Shown here in pieces: positions 48,101 to 60,429 of a DNA stretch of 64,000 nt (its first letter is position 1; the number at the start of each line of letters is the position of its first letter). A program made the position numbers and the translations under genes. Under the pieces are notes generated by a model. The model made no database searches, was not told where the DNA came from, and saw nothing but the letters and a program-made list of their open reading frames with translations. This DNA comes from Cinnamomum chago (Eukaryota > Streptophyta > Magnoliopsida > Laurales > Lauraceae), in the NCBI GenBank assembly GCA_038049695.1, contig CP142453.1, forward strand, positions 3,812,501 through 3,876,500. The letters are read 5' to 3'.

Positions 48101-51100
48101 TGCATTTATTTGAGGATTATAAAGTATGCAGTTTGTCAATCTGACTGTTTATGGTAATTTTTCATAGTGAGTAGTATTATAGACTCTTCTTTAAAGTATT
48201 TAGATTGTTAACACTTTGGCTGGAGAATTCCCTAGTTGTTCAACTATAGTTAGTTAATCCAGAGGGTCATATAAAAAATAGAAATATTGACCATAAAAGA
48301 TGAATATAAAAGAATCCAATATTCAATATAATTTAGCAATTAACAAAAGATTTAGAAGGATGAGAAGCAATCTCACTAACATTCCATCCTAACCATTTTT
48401 TCAAAAAATAAACAAGAAAGTCTCAAAGCTAGTTGAAAAGATTATTGTAGTTGGATTAATGGCATAATGCATGTGTGATCAATGACATAAAGCACATGTG
48501 AACTGGAAGAAATAAAAATCACACAATGATCTAATTATCAAGACAATCACACTTGGTTCCAACATAAAGTCATAAAGTTCGTATGCATATAGTTATTTGC
48601 ATAATGAATAACATCACCAGTTGAGAATAAGAGACATAAAAAGAAATTAAAATTAAATTCTAAATAGTAGAATAAAAGACAATTAATTACAGCAAAACAT
48701 AGTACAGTATCCCAAAGTTTTTTTGTGCCATATGCATATTTCAAACTAAAATAACATCTTGAATGACAAACCTTTAGATTGAAACGAGGAGCAAACATAT
48801 ATTAAAACATGGGACAAAACTAATAATAATAAATCAAGGAATAAATCTACCGTAAAAATGTCATCCAACCATTTTCTTGACAAGTAATTTTTTTTCACTC
48901 ATTAGTGCTTGGATCCAAATTCCATAAGAAGCTTACTCTTAAGCTGATGCACAAGAAAGAGAAGCCAGAGATGCGGCGACAGATTCAAATATTGACTTCA
49001 ATGCACTGCCTAAATAAAATTAAATCATTTTCTTAGTATTAGAAAGGAAATGAAAGATAAATGGATAATATTTTAACAAATGATGTAATTAAAGCAAGAG
49101 AACATGAAATGCCCATCTCCAATCTACACCTAAAGAAAATGTCCATAACGACCATTGTTTGTATTTAAATTGAAAGAAACTTAACAACCATATGAATACA
49201 TGTCTTTTTGAACAAAACATTGTTCCTTTATCAACATGAGTTTATTAAATAAAAATAATCACAGTAGCCTTTTTTTTCCTTTTATCTCCTATTTATTGTT
49301 CCGGCATAATAATCCAGTTTTTTTATCTCCTATTTGCTATTTCATTTTTTAAAATGAGGATAGAGATTTTTTTTTTTTTTTTTAATAAAATGAGGATATG
49401 TCTACAGGCATTATGCAGTGTTTTCCACTATGACAAGATTAAATTATTCGAGTAAGATTCTTATTACATTACCCAACAATCATTTGATTTCATTCTTTTT
49501 TCTTCATCCCTACAATTTGGTTCCAATGCCATGAATGTCATTAATGCTACTGAAAGAAAACGAAAAAAATGGCAAATCAGCAATCACCGAATCTTCAAGA
49601 TTTGAAGCTCGAGTACAAGAGACCCTAGGGCCATTGAAGTTTAGGAAAAGAGAAAATTGAATAACACCCACTTACAAATTAAGTCGCGAACAATGAAAGA
49701 AGGGATCTTTAGTTGAAAAAACAAGAAAAAAGTTCATCAGATTAAAGAAAAATAAAGAAACCAGAAGAAAGGGACAAGAAAAACTAAAACTCCAATCAAT
49801 CAAGATACATGGAAGTGATGGAAAGGGGAAAGGACTTATATGTATGTCTAAATTTGATCACTGTATTTGGTGTTACTGTGGCAGTTCTTTGAGTACTTGC
49901 CTGGAAAAACTCAGTTTCTTGGTAATGGTAGGCCGATGCTTGGGGAACAGTTTTTGTGAGTTCTGTCATTTTTGTTTCAACATATTCTGCTAAAAACTCA
50001 TACTTTTTTTTTCTCTTTATCACTTGTTTACATTCTATATTAGAGCTTTTACTTTATTGATTATGTTTTGGGAAATCGGAATTGGTGTTATTTTTTAAAT
50101 GTATTGGGACTATGGTATTGAAATTGATACTAAAATTTTATTTTTGGACGGATGTTCTTATTCTGTCTGGGGATAGATTATGGTGTGAGTTTGCTAGCCT
50201 GCACTTGGGTATGTCTGGATGAGGAGAAGAGTTGGAGAAAATGGGAGTGGTAAAGCTATCCATGATATGGAAAAGGACATCCTTTTGCAGTGTTATCCTG
50301 CTATATCAACTGGGCAAATATAGGGGAGTTATTAACAATTAAAGGAGCTGAGTTAATGCAAGGTGTTGCATACCCAAACCTAAAGGTCCCATGAGGAGCT
50401 ATAACCACATTCTTTCCGGAATTGAAGGGTTATATCCAAATCATAGCTCCCTTTAGGTAGAGTTGAGCTTAATCAGCTTCTTCTTATGTGAGACTAAATG
50501 AATACTAAGAGTTCCACCTTTGTCTACTGAGAAACAACAATGAACTTTACTGAAAACAAAGATAATATAATGCAAGTGGAGATGATATAGGAGGCCATAC
50601 CAAAACAAAGTACAGAAAGGGGAAAAAAAACAGAGAAAGAACAAGAAACGTACAAACTATGTCTGTCAGCATTCAACACGCTATCTTGCTAATGGATATG
50701 CAATAGCATTAGCCTTTTTAAGTGTATGCTTGAAATGCATACCCAAAGAAGCCATCTCTCTTGATTCTTTCAAAATGTTAGCATTCCATGGATGCCTGGT
50801 CTGCTTTGAGACCAATCTATAGAATCTGCAACCCACCCTTCGCAATCAAAGGCCCTGAGAAAGATTCTTTGAACATCCTCAAGTCTTTCCAGATGATTGA
50901 TCCTTATTGATAAGAATTCCATATTAACAGTCATCCCACATGATGGATCATCAAATATAATAACCATCAACTGATCAAAGCTCCCAATGCCATCACCGTC
51001 ATTAATGCTGTAGAAAGACAATGAAAACAAACCCAAATTAGCAATCACCAAATCTTGAACATTTGAAGCTTGAGTACAAGAATCTCCTTTAACAAATATT

Positions 51101-54100
51101 AATGCACTGCCCAAATAAAATTGAAATATTTTATTGGCATTAAAAAGAAAATGAAAGATAAATAGAAAAATGCCCATATCCTGTCTACACAAACAGAAAA
51201 AATGCCTATCTCTATCCCTATATCGAAGCATTTTCTTCTCAAGTAAGCTTGTTTGAATCATTGTTTGTATTAAAAATGAAGCAAAAATGACGAACCAGAT
51301 GTTAGTGCCAGGGAGGAGGGTTTGGACGGACAAGAATGGAAAATTGATATTTGGAGAAGAAATCGGGAAAATGGAAAGCCCCAAATGCTAATTTCTTGTG
51401 TTTTCCCTTACCAGTTGGGGTTGCATGCACGTGCCCTAACTTGGGGTGTGTATACAGAAGTGAAATAATGAGTGCTAAAAAAAGCGCTAAAATCAGGGAA
51501 GCACAAGAAATAATCTCTTACGAGTTACGAATGATCCATCAAACCACAAAAAGGAATATAATTTTTAAAAAACAGAGAGAAGAAAAAATCAGATGTAGAA
51601 GCAAACCATATTTTAGGGTTAGAATTCACATAGGTTCCCATTTAGCATTACATGATTTTTTTTAGAGAAAGGCTTACCTTGTGACCATGGCTCTGTGTCT
51701 CACTTTTCTCTATTAGAATGTGTTGTTGTAGAGTGTTTTGGAGTGGCGGGCATAGTAGAAGAGGTGGAAACCTATTCTCAACAAATATAATAGAAGAAAG
51801 AATCCCATCAGATACAATAAGAAAATTAAACAAAATGCCGAGGGATTTCGCATGGATTCTTACGGGGAAATGTAGAGGCCAGAGCTTTTGGTTTTTTGAG
51901 AGGAGGAAGAGTTGTCGGTTTGCTTCAGTTCTCATGCCTTCCAAATTTCAGAATTCGTGGCCCATATAGATGTGCCTTGCAAGGTGAATTGTCCCTTACC
52001 AGATGAGCCACAATCTAAGATGCATGCAACTGGGCCCACTTGAGGTGTGTAGAGAAAGTAAAAAAGCAGGACAGTTCTCTTTTATAAGGGTAGATAGATC
52101 TTGCTTGCAGTGACAAGGAGGGCTGATTTTATTGAGATTTTTTGGGTTTTCTTGATCTTATGTGAATTGTAATGGTTGACTGTGTCATACTTGAATTTCC
52201 TTTTTTTTGTTTGATTTTAGTAAATCATGGTGTCTTGCTAGTACAAATGGCACAATGGTGATAGGATTTTCGAGAAAGTTGTCTTATGTTTTTCTTTTGT
52301 TGTGAAGCATTATAATAGACGGTTATGAAAATTGGCTCTTGATTATATTCACAATAAAATGAAAACCTGTACAATTATATAACCTTACTAAGAGTTTTTT
52401 TTTTTTTTGCAGAGTTTTCGGTTTTCTTGGATCTGTTCGTTGATATCATGTTTGGTGGCGAGAGGCATCTATGAGATTGTTCGGCTAGTGTTTATGCCAA
52501 ACATATCGTGGTTGATGATCCTGGTTTCGATTCTTTCTTTCATAGCATGGACGTTCTTGAGTATGACCATCCTATCTGCATGCAACTTTTTTGGTTTGGC
52601 ATGCAGATTGGTCATTATTCCATTGAAAGATTTTCAAGGATATCTAAATCAAGGGCCACCTAATTCTGATATTTGGGAGGAATTGAAGTCCATTAGGAGT
52701 AATGTGCTGCAGATCAGTTCCAATTTCAGTTGGTTTCTTCTCCTTACTTTCTTGGTGGTAAATGTAAACTTCATGTTGATAATGCTTCACTCTCTGGCAC
52801 ACAACGAGATGATTCATGTCATCATCAATTGCGATTTTCTTGTAAGTATTTTTTAGTATGTACATTTTACATATTATTTATTCTTTTTTATTTATGCAAT
52901 TTTTTTACTAACCTAAATGTTTTATATGGACAGCTATATGCAATTGTCCAGATTTTTTGTCTTTCGATTTGCTTGCGTTCTGTGGCAATCGTGTCCAACA
53001 GGGTTCTAAACATCACACCACTACTATGTGCATGGCGTGTTGAAAAACTATTAGATTCTAATGATGGTGCAGATGATATGACCAGACATGCCTTATGTAT
53101 GTATCTCTCTTTCTTCTAAAACTATAATCATACTCTTAGATGCTAGAATATGGATGCTAAATGGACATTGAAATACCCATCTGCTTTCCCAATAACCCCA
53201 TTTGCATTGTGATCCATCATTTTGGGAACTGTGGAGTGTCGTGCATATTTGTGAATGGATAATGGATTGCCAACAAATTTATTCTATTAATTATACATTT
53301 TTTATTCATAGTTGGGTACTTGGGTTACATTTGGAGTCGGGATAAAAAGGAAAATGAAGAATGAACTAGCAGCGAAAAAGTAGGAAAGGCTAAAGAACAC
53401 GAGCAATTAATACAGACGTCCTTAGAATACCTATAGAAGTGACAAGGCTGAAAGTTCTTTAATCTATAGTTGCAGTGAGTGGTAGTGGAAGAGGCAGTTG
53501 GGTAATAATCTGTCCGTGTCCTGTATCTTTCTTGTTCTTTCAACAGGCTTTTCTAATGGGTTTCTGGTCCTCTAGAAATTAGGTATCTTTATGGAATCTG
53601 ATCCTCTAGAAATTTGGTTATCTCCAATGACAAGTTCAGAATGCTCAATGAATAAAAATCTTTGAACTCATAATGTAATCAACTGGAAACTACATCAAAG
53701 AAAATGCTCAATGAAGTTCATGTAACTACATCTGGAGCACTAAACATGTTCATTTACAGAATCCACAATTGGGGAGCACTAAACATGTTCACTAGGTACA
53801 AAAGCCACATCCTACGAACAAAATGTTAAAACTGCTATTACATGTCACTATGGACCAAAATTAGTCCTACAAGAAAAGTGGGATTTCCCAACAGGGCAGG
53901 GCAAAAAAGTGGGTATGGATAATAACACATATCTTAACACAAACTGTATTGTTAAAACGTATTTTCACTTAAAAAAACTACAAAGTAAGTGCTAAAAGAT
54001 CTTGCAAATGGTCAGATTTCTAGTCGCAATGGAAAATGGGCATTTCAAAGCTTTAACAATCAAGTTAGCAAGACAGAATGCCAGAATACGGAATGGACAA

Positions 54101-56454
54101 CTTAGTGTTTCACCATTTTTGATACACAGATAGTTTCCCTGAGATAGTCACTGTATTTTTGGTATTTTGATAAGGTTTGAGGTTTGTAATCCTATAGGAT
54201 ATAAAACAAGTGCCCAAGCGAGCCTAATCGGATCATATGGTCAGCCTTGCAGTGACAACCCCTAGTAGAAACTGACAGTTCCCTAGAAATAGGATTTATG
54301 TCCTTAATATAGAATTCTTTATTCCCTGCAAACAATGATTTTATAACAATCTAAGATTCTAATTTCTAAGCACACTCAAAGAACAATCTCAATCTTTAAC
54401 ACGAGTAACTAAAATATGGGTACTGCTAGTTTTAACTATCTAGTAATTTTATGACAAGCAAAACTCTATACTAAACAGCATAGAGAATACCAACGAGCAA
54501 ATGAAAAAATAACTAACAAATCAAAATCTCACAATTAAATATAGCAGAATAATTACCCCATAAGCAAGGAACAAATAAGGAATCAAGAATATGAGACAAG
54601 ATACCAAATGTACTTAATAAGCAATCTGTGAGAGGAGTTGTTGGGGTTTTGTCTCCCCTACAAGTGTAAGGAGAAATCTCATTGATTGACAGCCCCTTCT
54701 CTGACAGTTGTTGCTGTGGTCTTATGATTTGAATCCATTGACCTGACCTATGATTACTCATTCCCTCCCCTCACCCGTCTTTTCAATCTACTTTCCCCTC
54801 TCCCTATCTTATACCCTGTACATTGTTCTCTCTTTTCCATACCTATATGCTTATAGTTGTATGGTTGTAGTTTTGCAAGTGGCTGTGGAGTATTGCATGC
54901 AGGAATTTTGGGTTACTTGAAAGTCGGTAATTAATACTGAACCACACCAATAATAGTTATCAGTTGCTATTTTATTAGAGATGAAAATGGACCAAGATTA
55001 CAAGGCTATCTGAAGGACCCACACCAAATCAACTCATCAGTGGAAGACCCCATTGATAGTGGGTTCCTACTTCCTAGTCCAAGTCATACTTTGTTCAAAT
55101 AATAACCAGGTTTCAATTTGGGTCTAAGGAAAACTTGATGGGTTATCTTGTTATCCTGAAACCCAAATATAAGTCACTGAGTATGATATCTTGTTCTCAA
55201 AATATAAGTCACTGAGGATGATATCTTGTTCTCAAAATCTTCCTGTTTTGATTGTGATTACTATCCTCAATGACCTATGTTAGCCCTTCTAAAGGAGACC
55301 TTAGGTGACTCCACACTTTTCATGATACCACAAAATTATAATTAAATTCTGTTGCATGCCCTTTTTTTTTTATTTTTTTTATAGCAATATGTAATTTTCT
55401 GACATGACATAAATATACTAGTCGTGTTATGTAAGGATCACATTTTAATGCTATACCGGGTTGTGCCAATCCACTTGACTGAATCTCGACTCTCAAGCCT
55501 AACCTTGAAAGAGATTCATGGTTCCACACCCAAGGTCAAATATACACATATTTTCGACCATGAGGAAAAAATTAATTTTTCATTGATAATATCTCTGCTA
55601 GAAATAGGGATGGACATCCTTGTATAGACTCAATCCTTGGATGTGCATAAGTCGCAATCCAACTCTATCACTGTATTTGACCAAATCCATAATTGGACTG
55701 TACCCCTTTAGCAGTTTACAAAAGAAGGCCCTTCTTCCTTCTTCCATGTTGATAATTCTGAAGGACAAATCGGCCACAAAAATTTTCCTCGGTGGAAGAT
55801 GCACACTCTAATTTTGCCAAAATAAAATAAAATAAAATGATAGAGAGAGTACCAGAAGAGCCTGAGATTGCAGAGAGCGTGATGCCACTTTGGTGCAGGG
55901 GAAATCTGTACTGATGATTTTTGATGTTGGGATCGTGGGGGCAGTCGTAATCCGGATTTTGCTCGGTCCTTGGTGCTGGGTTTGAAGGCATGGGAGGTCG
56001 CGCTGTGTTGGGAGGCAGTGGCGGTCTGCCCTTCTCCTGCTCCGGTGTCAAGCTGCCAGAGGGAGAAAGTGGTACAAATTGATTTTAGGGTTGGGGAGTC
56101 GGAATGATATGACATGGGTGGGATTTTTTTTTATTTCACTTTCCGGGGTGTCATCGCAGTCAGTAAAACCAATAATCTTCTAGCTTCTTGATGGATGCTG
56201 TTGAATCTCTGTTACTTTTTTTTTTTCTTTTTTGCTTAACTTTTTTATCATTTGACAATCTAATCACTTATTTTCTAAATGTTTCAGGTGAATATTCCAG
56301 ATTTGCTCTGGATGGACTATCAGTGTGTGGATATACCATTGATAGTTCCGCGGTAGCCGGCATTATATTTTTTGAGATTGGTATCCTCCAATTTATCTTA
56401 GGAAGCCAGAGCAACCTGCTGGGCGCAGCGATGGGGACTTTCTTCTACAGATGA
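45129..56454 (+). CDS. DUF3537 family multi-pass membrane protein (plant GRL, gustatory-receptor-like)
   Basis: Four exons, 45129-45536, 52413-52841, 52934-53096 and 56288-56454, join in phases 0, 0 and 1 at GT-AG borders to give 388 residues and a stop. The N-terminus holds an acidic tail with EKEPLIPEE (residues 7-15). Likely membrane spans lie at about residues 52-72, 80-104, 141-163, 168-198, 241-263, 280-300 and 356-374. Family landmarks are LRSVAIVSNRVLNITPL and CAWRV (about 293-315) and the C-terminal CGYTIDSSAVAGIIFFEIG. The latter corresponds to the conserved last segment that links DUF3537 to insect gustatory and odorant receptors, which are ligand-gated channels. Function in plants is not established. 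The loop after CAWRV is short compared with the Arabidopsis members as I remember them, and the total is somewhat short for the family (about 400-460). The ATG lies two bases after a possible acceptor (AAAACAG at 45120-45126), so a non-coding first exon may exist upstream. Confidence 0.85.
45537..52412 (+). other. Intron 1 of the DUF3537 gene, filled with repeats
   Basis: The donor is GAG followed by GTGAGTAATG and the acceptor is TTTTTTTTGCAG. At 6.9 kb it is very long. Near 45969-46003 it contains GCACGTGCAATGCACGTGC, two E-box-type palindromes. Imperfect direct repeats link 48984-49137 with 51095-51200 and 49520-49620 with 50980-51085. No exon of another gene was recognised with confidence. 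Confidence 0.6.
50770..51384 (-). other. Unrecognised 204-codon open frame inside intron 1
   Basis: On the minus strand it opens near 51384 and stops at 50770. The C-terminal half (VNMEFLSIRINHLERLEDVQ, then RIFLRAFDCEGWVADSIDW) has a protein-like composition. The N-terminal half is hydrophobic and overlaps a segment repeated elsewhere in the intron (about 49520-49620). I do not recognise the family. It could be a captured gene fragment in a repeat or a chance frame. There is no upstream promoter or clear splice context. Confidence 0.25.
53097..56287 (+). other. Intron 3 of the DUF3537 gene
   Basis: The donor is CTTAT followed by GTATGTATC and the acceptor is ATGTTTCAG. The 3.2-kb intron is mostly AT-rich. 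Near 55850-56110 a GC-richer minus-strand segment with an open frame (SNPAPRTEQNPDYDC and LHQSGITLSAISG) ends at a possible donor, CTTCTG followed by GTACTC. It may be a foreign exon-like fragment, but its family is not recognised. Confidence 0.55.
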
Positions 56455-56680
56455 TGGACAGTGAATAATGGGTCCCACCTACAATGGAGCAAACCATGAG
56501 CCCAGTGGTCACAGCCGGATGCTTCACATGTCTTGATGCATGAGGACCCTCCAATTCCTCAAGTGATAAGCTGTAATGTTACACTGACACTGTTATGTTT
56601 TCTGTAGCAAGCATCAATTCTGTAACTTCTGAGAACCATGTTACACCAATATGGTGATATTAGCCTTTTCATATTCATTT
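56455..56680 (+). other. Probable 3' untranslated region of the DUF3537 gene
   Basis: The sequence after the TGA at 56452-56454 is non-coding. A likely end lies near 56600-56680, where TGTTATGTTTTCTGTA and T-rich sequence resemble plant far- and near-upstream elements. No canonical AATAAA is present. Confidence 0.3.
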
Positions 56681-57829
56681 GCTTATGTCGCACTTGAAGT
56701 ATTGGTTTCTTATAGGCATTTCAAGGCCTTGCATTTCGATCTATAGTGCAGGAAATCATCCCTATGATTAAATACTTGTGTGCTGAGAATCTCCTGATGA
56801 TAGAAACCATAATCAGACTCCCCAAAAGACATGAATCACAATGGCCGCCATTGTTGGATGGGCCCACTGTCGTTCCATCATTGGATGAACCTCATCGTGT
56901 TTTCTATTGTTTAGTGGCTCCAAGGTGATTTTTGCCATTGAGTGGGACGCGCTATGTGAGCTTCTCAAAAACAGAGGAGAGGAGAAGAAAAAATGAAATG
57001 TGGATGGAGCATGTTGTAAGTTCACAAGAAAAAGAAGGAAAATGAACATTGAAATTTGCATGTCAATTTCTGGCAATTCACACAGCACCGATGAGGCATA
57101 GAGAGATTAGAGCCATGCTTAAGCACAGTGTCCATTGCATCAATGAAAGAGGAAATGATAAATGACTAAATAAAACACCTTTATCTCTTCTGTGTAGTCA
57201 TCTCAGAGTACATTTTTGTCCAGAGAAAAATCTTAAAATTGGCCACACCACCATTGGTTTCGCATAACCAATCGGTAATTTTATGGGCTAATATTTGTAT
57301 GGACACAGCTTGAAACAAGGACGGGTATTTCCATTTTCCAAATACATCATTCTAAAAATCAAAATACTCAAAGCAGTTTAACAATATGATGATGCAGTCC
57401 TGTGGAGTACATTGTGGACCCATCTTAACTTGCAAGAATAAAATTGAGCAAAAGATAGCTGACAGCTAGGACTCTTGACTGTTTTCCTTGTTACTTCCAT
57501 AGTGTGACTTTTCTTCTATTTCTTTATTCGTAAGCAAAACATTTGCTAGTTTTTTTATTCTCTAAATTACATGGGGCTGAGATTATATCTCATTTAATGG
57601 ATAATAATAATATAATAGATCTAAGTGTTTCTAGCTTTAGAAAACATTAAATATACATGTAAGGCAGATGAGGAACAAAGGGGAGATACAAGGTGGGGCA
57701 GGGATAGAGATGGGAGATGGGGTGATAGGTTTAGACCTCACGCCTGAAGTGATAGTCCTCAGTCCTCACACATCACGCCATACCTCTCGCAGGAAAGGGA
57801 AAAGAGAGCAAACAACACTCAATTTTTTT

Positions 57830-58080
57830 TTCTCTTTCATTAATCATGTCTAGGCCAAGAGGACGTTACATTATTATATAGGCAAAATAAAAACCCTAAA
57901 ACTAATCTCAACCCTCTATAAACATTCCTACGGTTGAGATGAAAACAACTTAAATAAACTAAGAGACTGGCCCATAAATTAATTCTAAATAAAATCAAAA
58001 TAAACATAAACTGAATGGACTGGGCCCAAAGGACTGGTCGACCCATGGGTCATGGGCATGTCCTGCACTGGGTTTTTATA
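57830..58080 (-). repeat. Probable LTR remnant related to 40740-41078
   Basis: TTCATTAATCATG, GGGCCCAAAGGACTGGTCGA, CCCATGGGTCATGGG and TGTCCTGCACTGG occur in the same order as in the copy at 40740-41078. It is a fragment with no internal region. Confidence 0.45.
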
Positions 58081-59223
58081 TGAAAATTCCCTAAATCTTC
58101 TTTGCTCTGTATGAGCTCAGTGTAAGGAAAGGGTAAGCATGGGGCTTATCATTACTTGGGTGTCACTGCTGTCCGTCCTCTTTCATCATGCTGCTGCTGG
58201 TGCCTTTCCAGCAATTTTTGGTTGACATTCACATTCAGTTTAATGATCTGAACCCAGGCTATGCGATCCCACAGCCATGGATCAGTGCAAATCATTAATC
58301 CTGCTAACTAATTAGCCCATCATCCCTTATAATCTTGTTTGCATTGAGCAAATACTCTGAAGGGTACCAGTCAGTCATGCCACAGACACTACCTGTAACC
58401 AGTCCCCAGCTGATGACATGGAAAAGAAAATATCAGCTGAAGCTTTGCCTAGTACGTTCACTACCCATGTTCAGACACTTATAAAGGGCTTTGATTCTCT
58501 GAAAATTCGAACAGTATTCCTTTCCCTTTTTTGCACATGCATGATCAGCATTGCTAGCAAAGCAGCACAAGCTTGTCGGCTTATAGCGCTGAACAGATTA
58601 ACCTTGCTGGAATTTCCTTTGCTACTGATTGACAAATTTATCAGGAACCTGAGACTGTGACCAAAGGTCTTGTAATTAGACTGTTGGTTGAGTCAGAACA
58701 ATCCAAAGTAACTTAAGATTGGTTGCCAACCCAATTTCAGTACAATTTGGATATTGAAGCATTCTGAACTGCATTTCTATGTAACTCAGATTTACATCGT
58801 GTCAACCTTCAAAAACCAACATTCTTATACATGTTAGCTGATAAAGACTCGCAAAAATTACTTCTATCAAGTTTTATTATAGGAAATTGAATGTTCCCAT
58901 TTTTTTTTTAACACTAATTCTAAGAAAAGTACAAACAAAACTTCTGCAGCAAGTGCTGTGATTCTTTTACCAATAGTGCAAGCAAAAACTTGGAACTTCT
59001 TTAATACCTTCTTTTCTGACATTGCAGAAGGCAGTATTCATATATCCAAATATAATTGTTCTTCTCTTTTGAACAATCATGTTCTAGATAAAGCTAAAAG
59101 TTTATAATAAACAGAAAATTAGCAGCATGTTGCAACTTCAAAACATACAAGGTGCATTGCCACACAGCATTAGGAGCCAAAAAGATCACTTGGAAAATGT
59201 AAGCTAAGGGTACAGTGGGTTAC

Positions 59224-59722
59224 CTTTGCAACTGCTTTAGGAGGGTAATCACCTCCTAGCCTTGTGCCAACACATTGCCTTACCTTGTCCTCACTAAGTC
59301 TTGGTGTTGCCTGTACATGTTCCAAAATTACAGTCAATAGCTTGCCTATTGATTTTTCTTTGTCTTGAACCTTACCAGCTTGCCCATTGAAGAAAAATAT
59401 GAATTCAGACAGAACAAAATCTATATCTTGCATGTAAACTGCTCCTAAGACCCATGGACAACAGGTATCTGTATGGACTTCAAGGATCTGAAACGACTAC
59501 AGATGCGAAAAAATAATGCAGTGATATCCCACAAATTTTGATGGAATGCCTATAAATATATTATTAGACTATCTATAACATTTATTTCCTAAATACATGG
59601 TGAAGATACATGAATACAATATGACACAAATAAGAGATGAATGCCATATATTTTGGCTAGATAGGCTCTAGCTATCAGGGGGAAGGACACTCATACCTAA
59701 CATGGTTTTCCTGAGCACCAAG

Positions 59723-59764
<42 letters not shown>

Positions 59765-60420
59765 CAGTCATGCCAGTATCAGGCTATCAGCTAATCAAAG
59801 AATAAGATCTTTTACACATTATAGACAAAAAATTAATGAGAACATATACCCATGTGACAAGACTTTGTTGTCCTCGTGGTAATGCATGATCAACAGGTTT
59901 GCGACCAGTCAAGAGCTCCAAAAGGACAACACCAAAGCTGTAAACGTCACTCTTTGAACTCAGTCGTCCAGTCATCGCATATCTGTGACCCATTAACATA
60001 AATTCATAAGCTTGCATTGCTTGTAATTAAATGACGATAAGGTTTTACCCAGGTTTTTTACTATGGAAATACAAAAAGAGATATCTGCATGCTATGTTCA
60101 AGCAGGCATTCAGCTTTTATTTTAAGATCCAGAAGTCCTTACTCTGGAGCATGATAACCAAAGGTTCCAAGAACACGAGTGGAATGAAGGCGTGCTGCTG
60201 CATCAGGAGCTTGATTCGACAAATCAAAATCTGCTATCTTAGCAACATCTTCATCAAATAGTAACACATTGCTAGATTTGATATCACGGTGGATAATGTG
60301 AGGTTGTGCCTTCTCGTGTAGGAATATATTCAAGTCGACTTGCTGCTCCTACAGCAATTTTTACTCGTTGGGCCCATGACAAAACTGGACCTGGCTGTGC
60401 TCATGTGACACTTTTTCGCC
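59224..60420 (-). pseudogene. PTI1-like protein kinase pseudogene, C-terminal half
   Basis: Three minus-strand exons are recognisable: 60143-60420, 59850-59982 and 59224-59310, with GT-AG borders. They read [104 protein letters not shown], and [13 protein letters not shown] with [12 protein letters not shown]. This covers the catalytic loop (HRD), the DFD variant of the DFG motif, the APE motif and helix F of PTI1-like receptor-like cytoplasmic kinases, which act downstream of disease-resistance and stress signals. A TGA occurs in SVT-stop-AQPG, where KGAQPG is expected. A 4-base insertion before HEKAQPH shifts the frame. The kinase N-lobe and the last exon were not found. It is therefore a dead, truncated copy. 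Confidence 0.85.
59725..59762. repeat. TA microsatellite
   Basis: About 19 TA dinucleotides run without interruption. It lies in an intron position between the second and third exons of the kinase pseudogene. Confidence 0.9.
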
Positions 60421-60429
60421 CTACATCAA

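Noticed and set aside
58418..58660. 80-codon plus-strand frame
   Set aside because: It looks protein-like in places but has no recognised family, no splice context and no support from neighbours.
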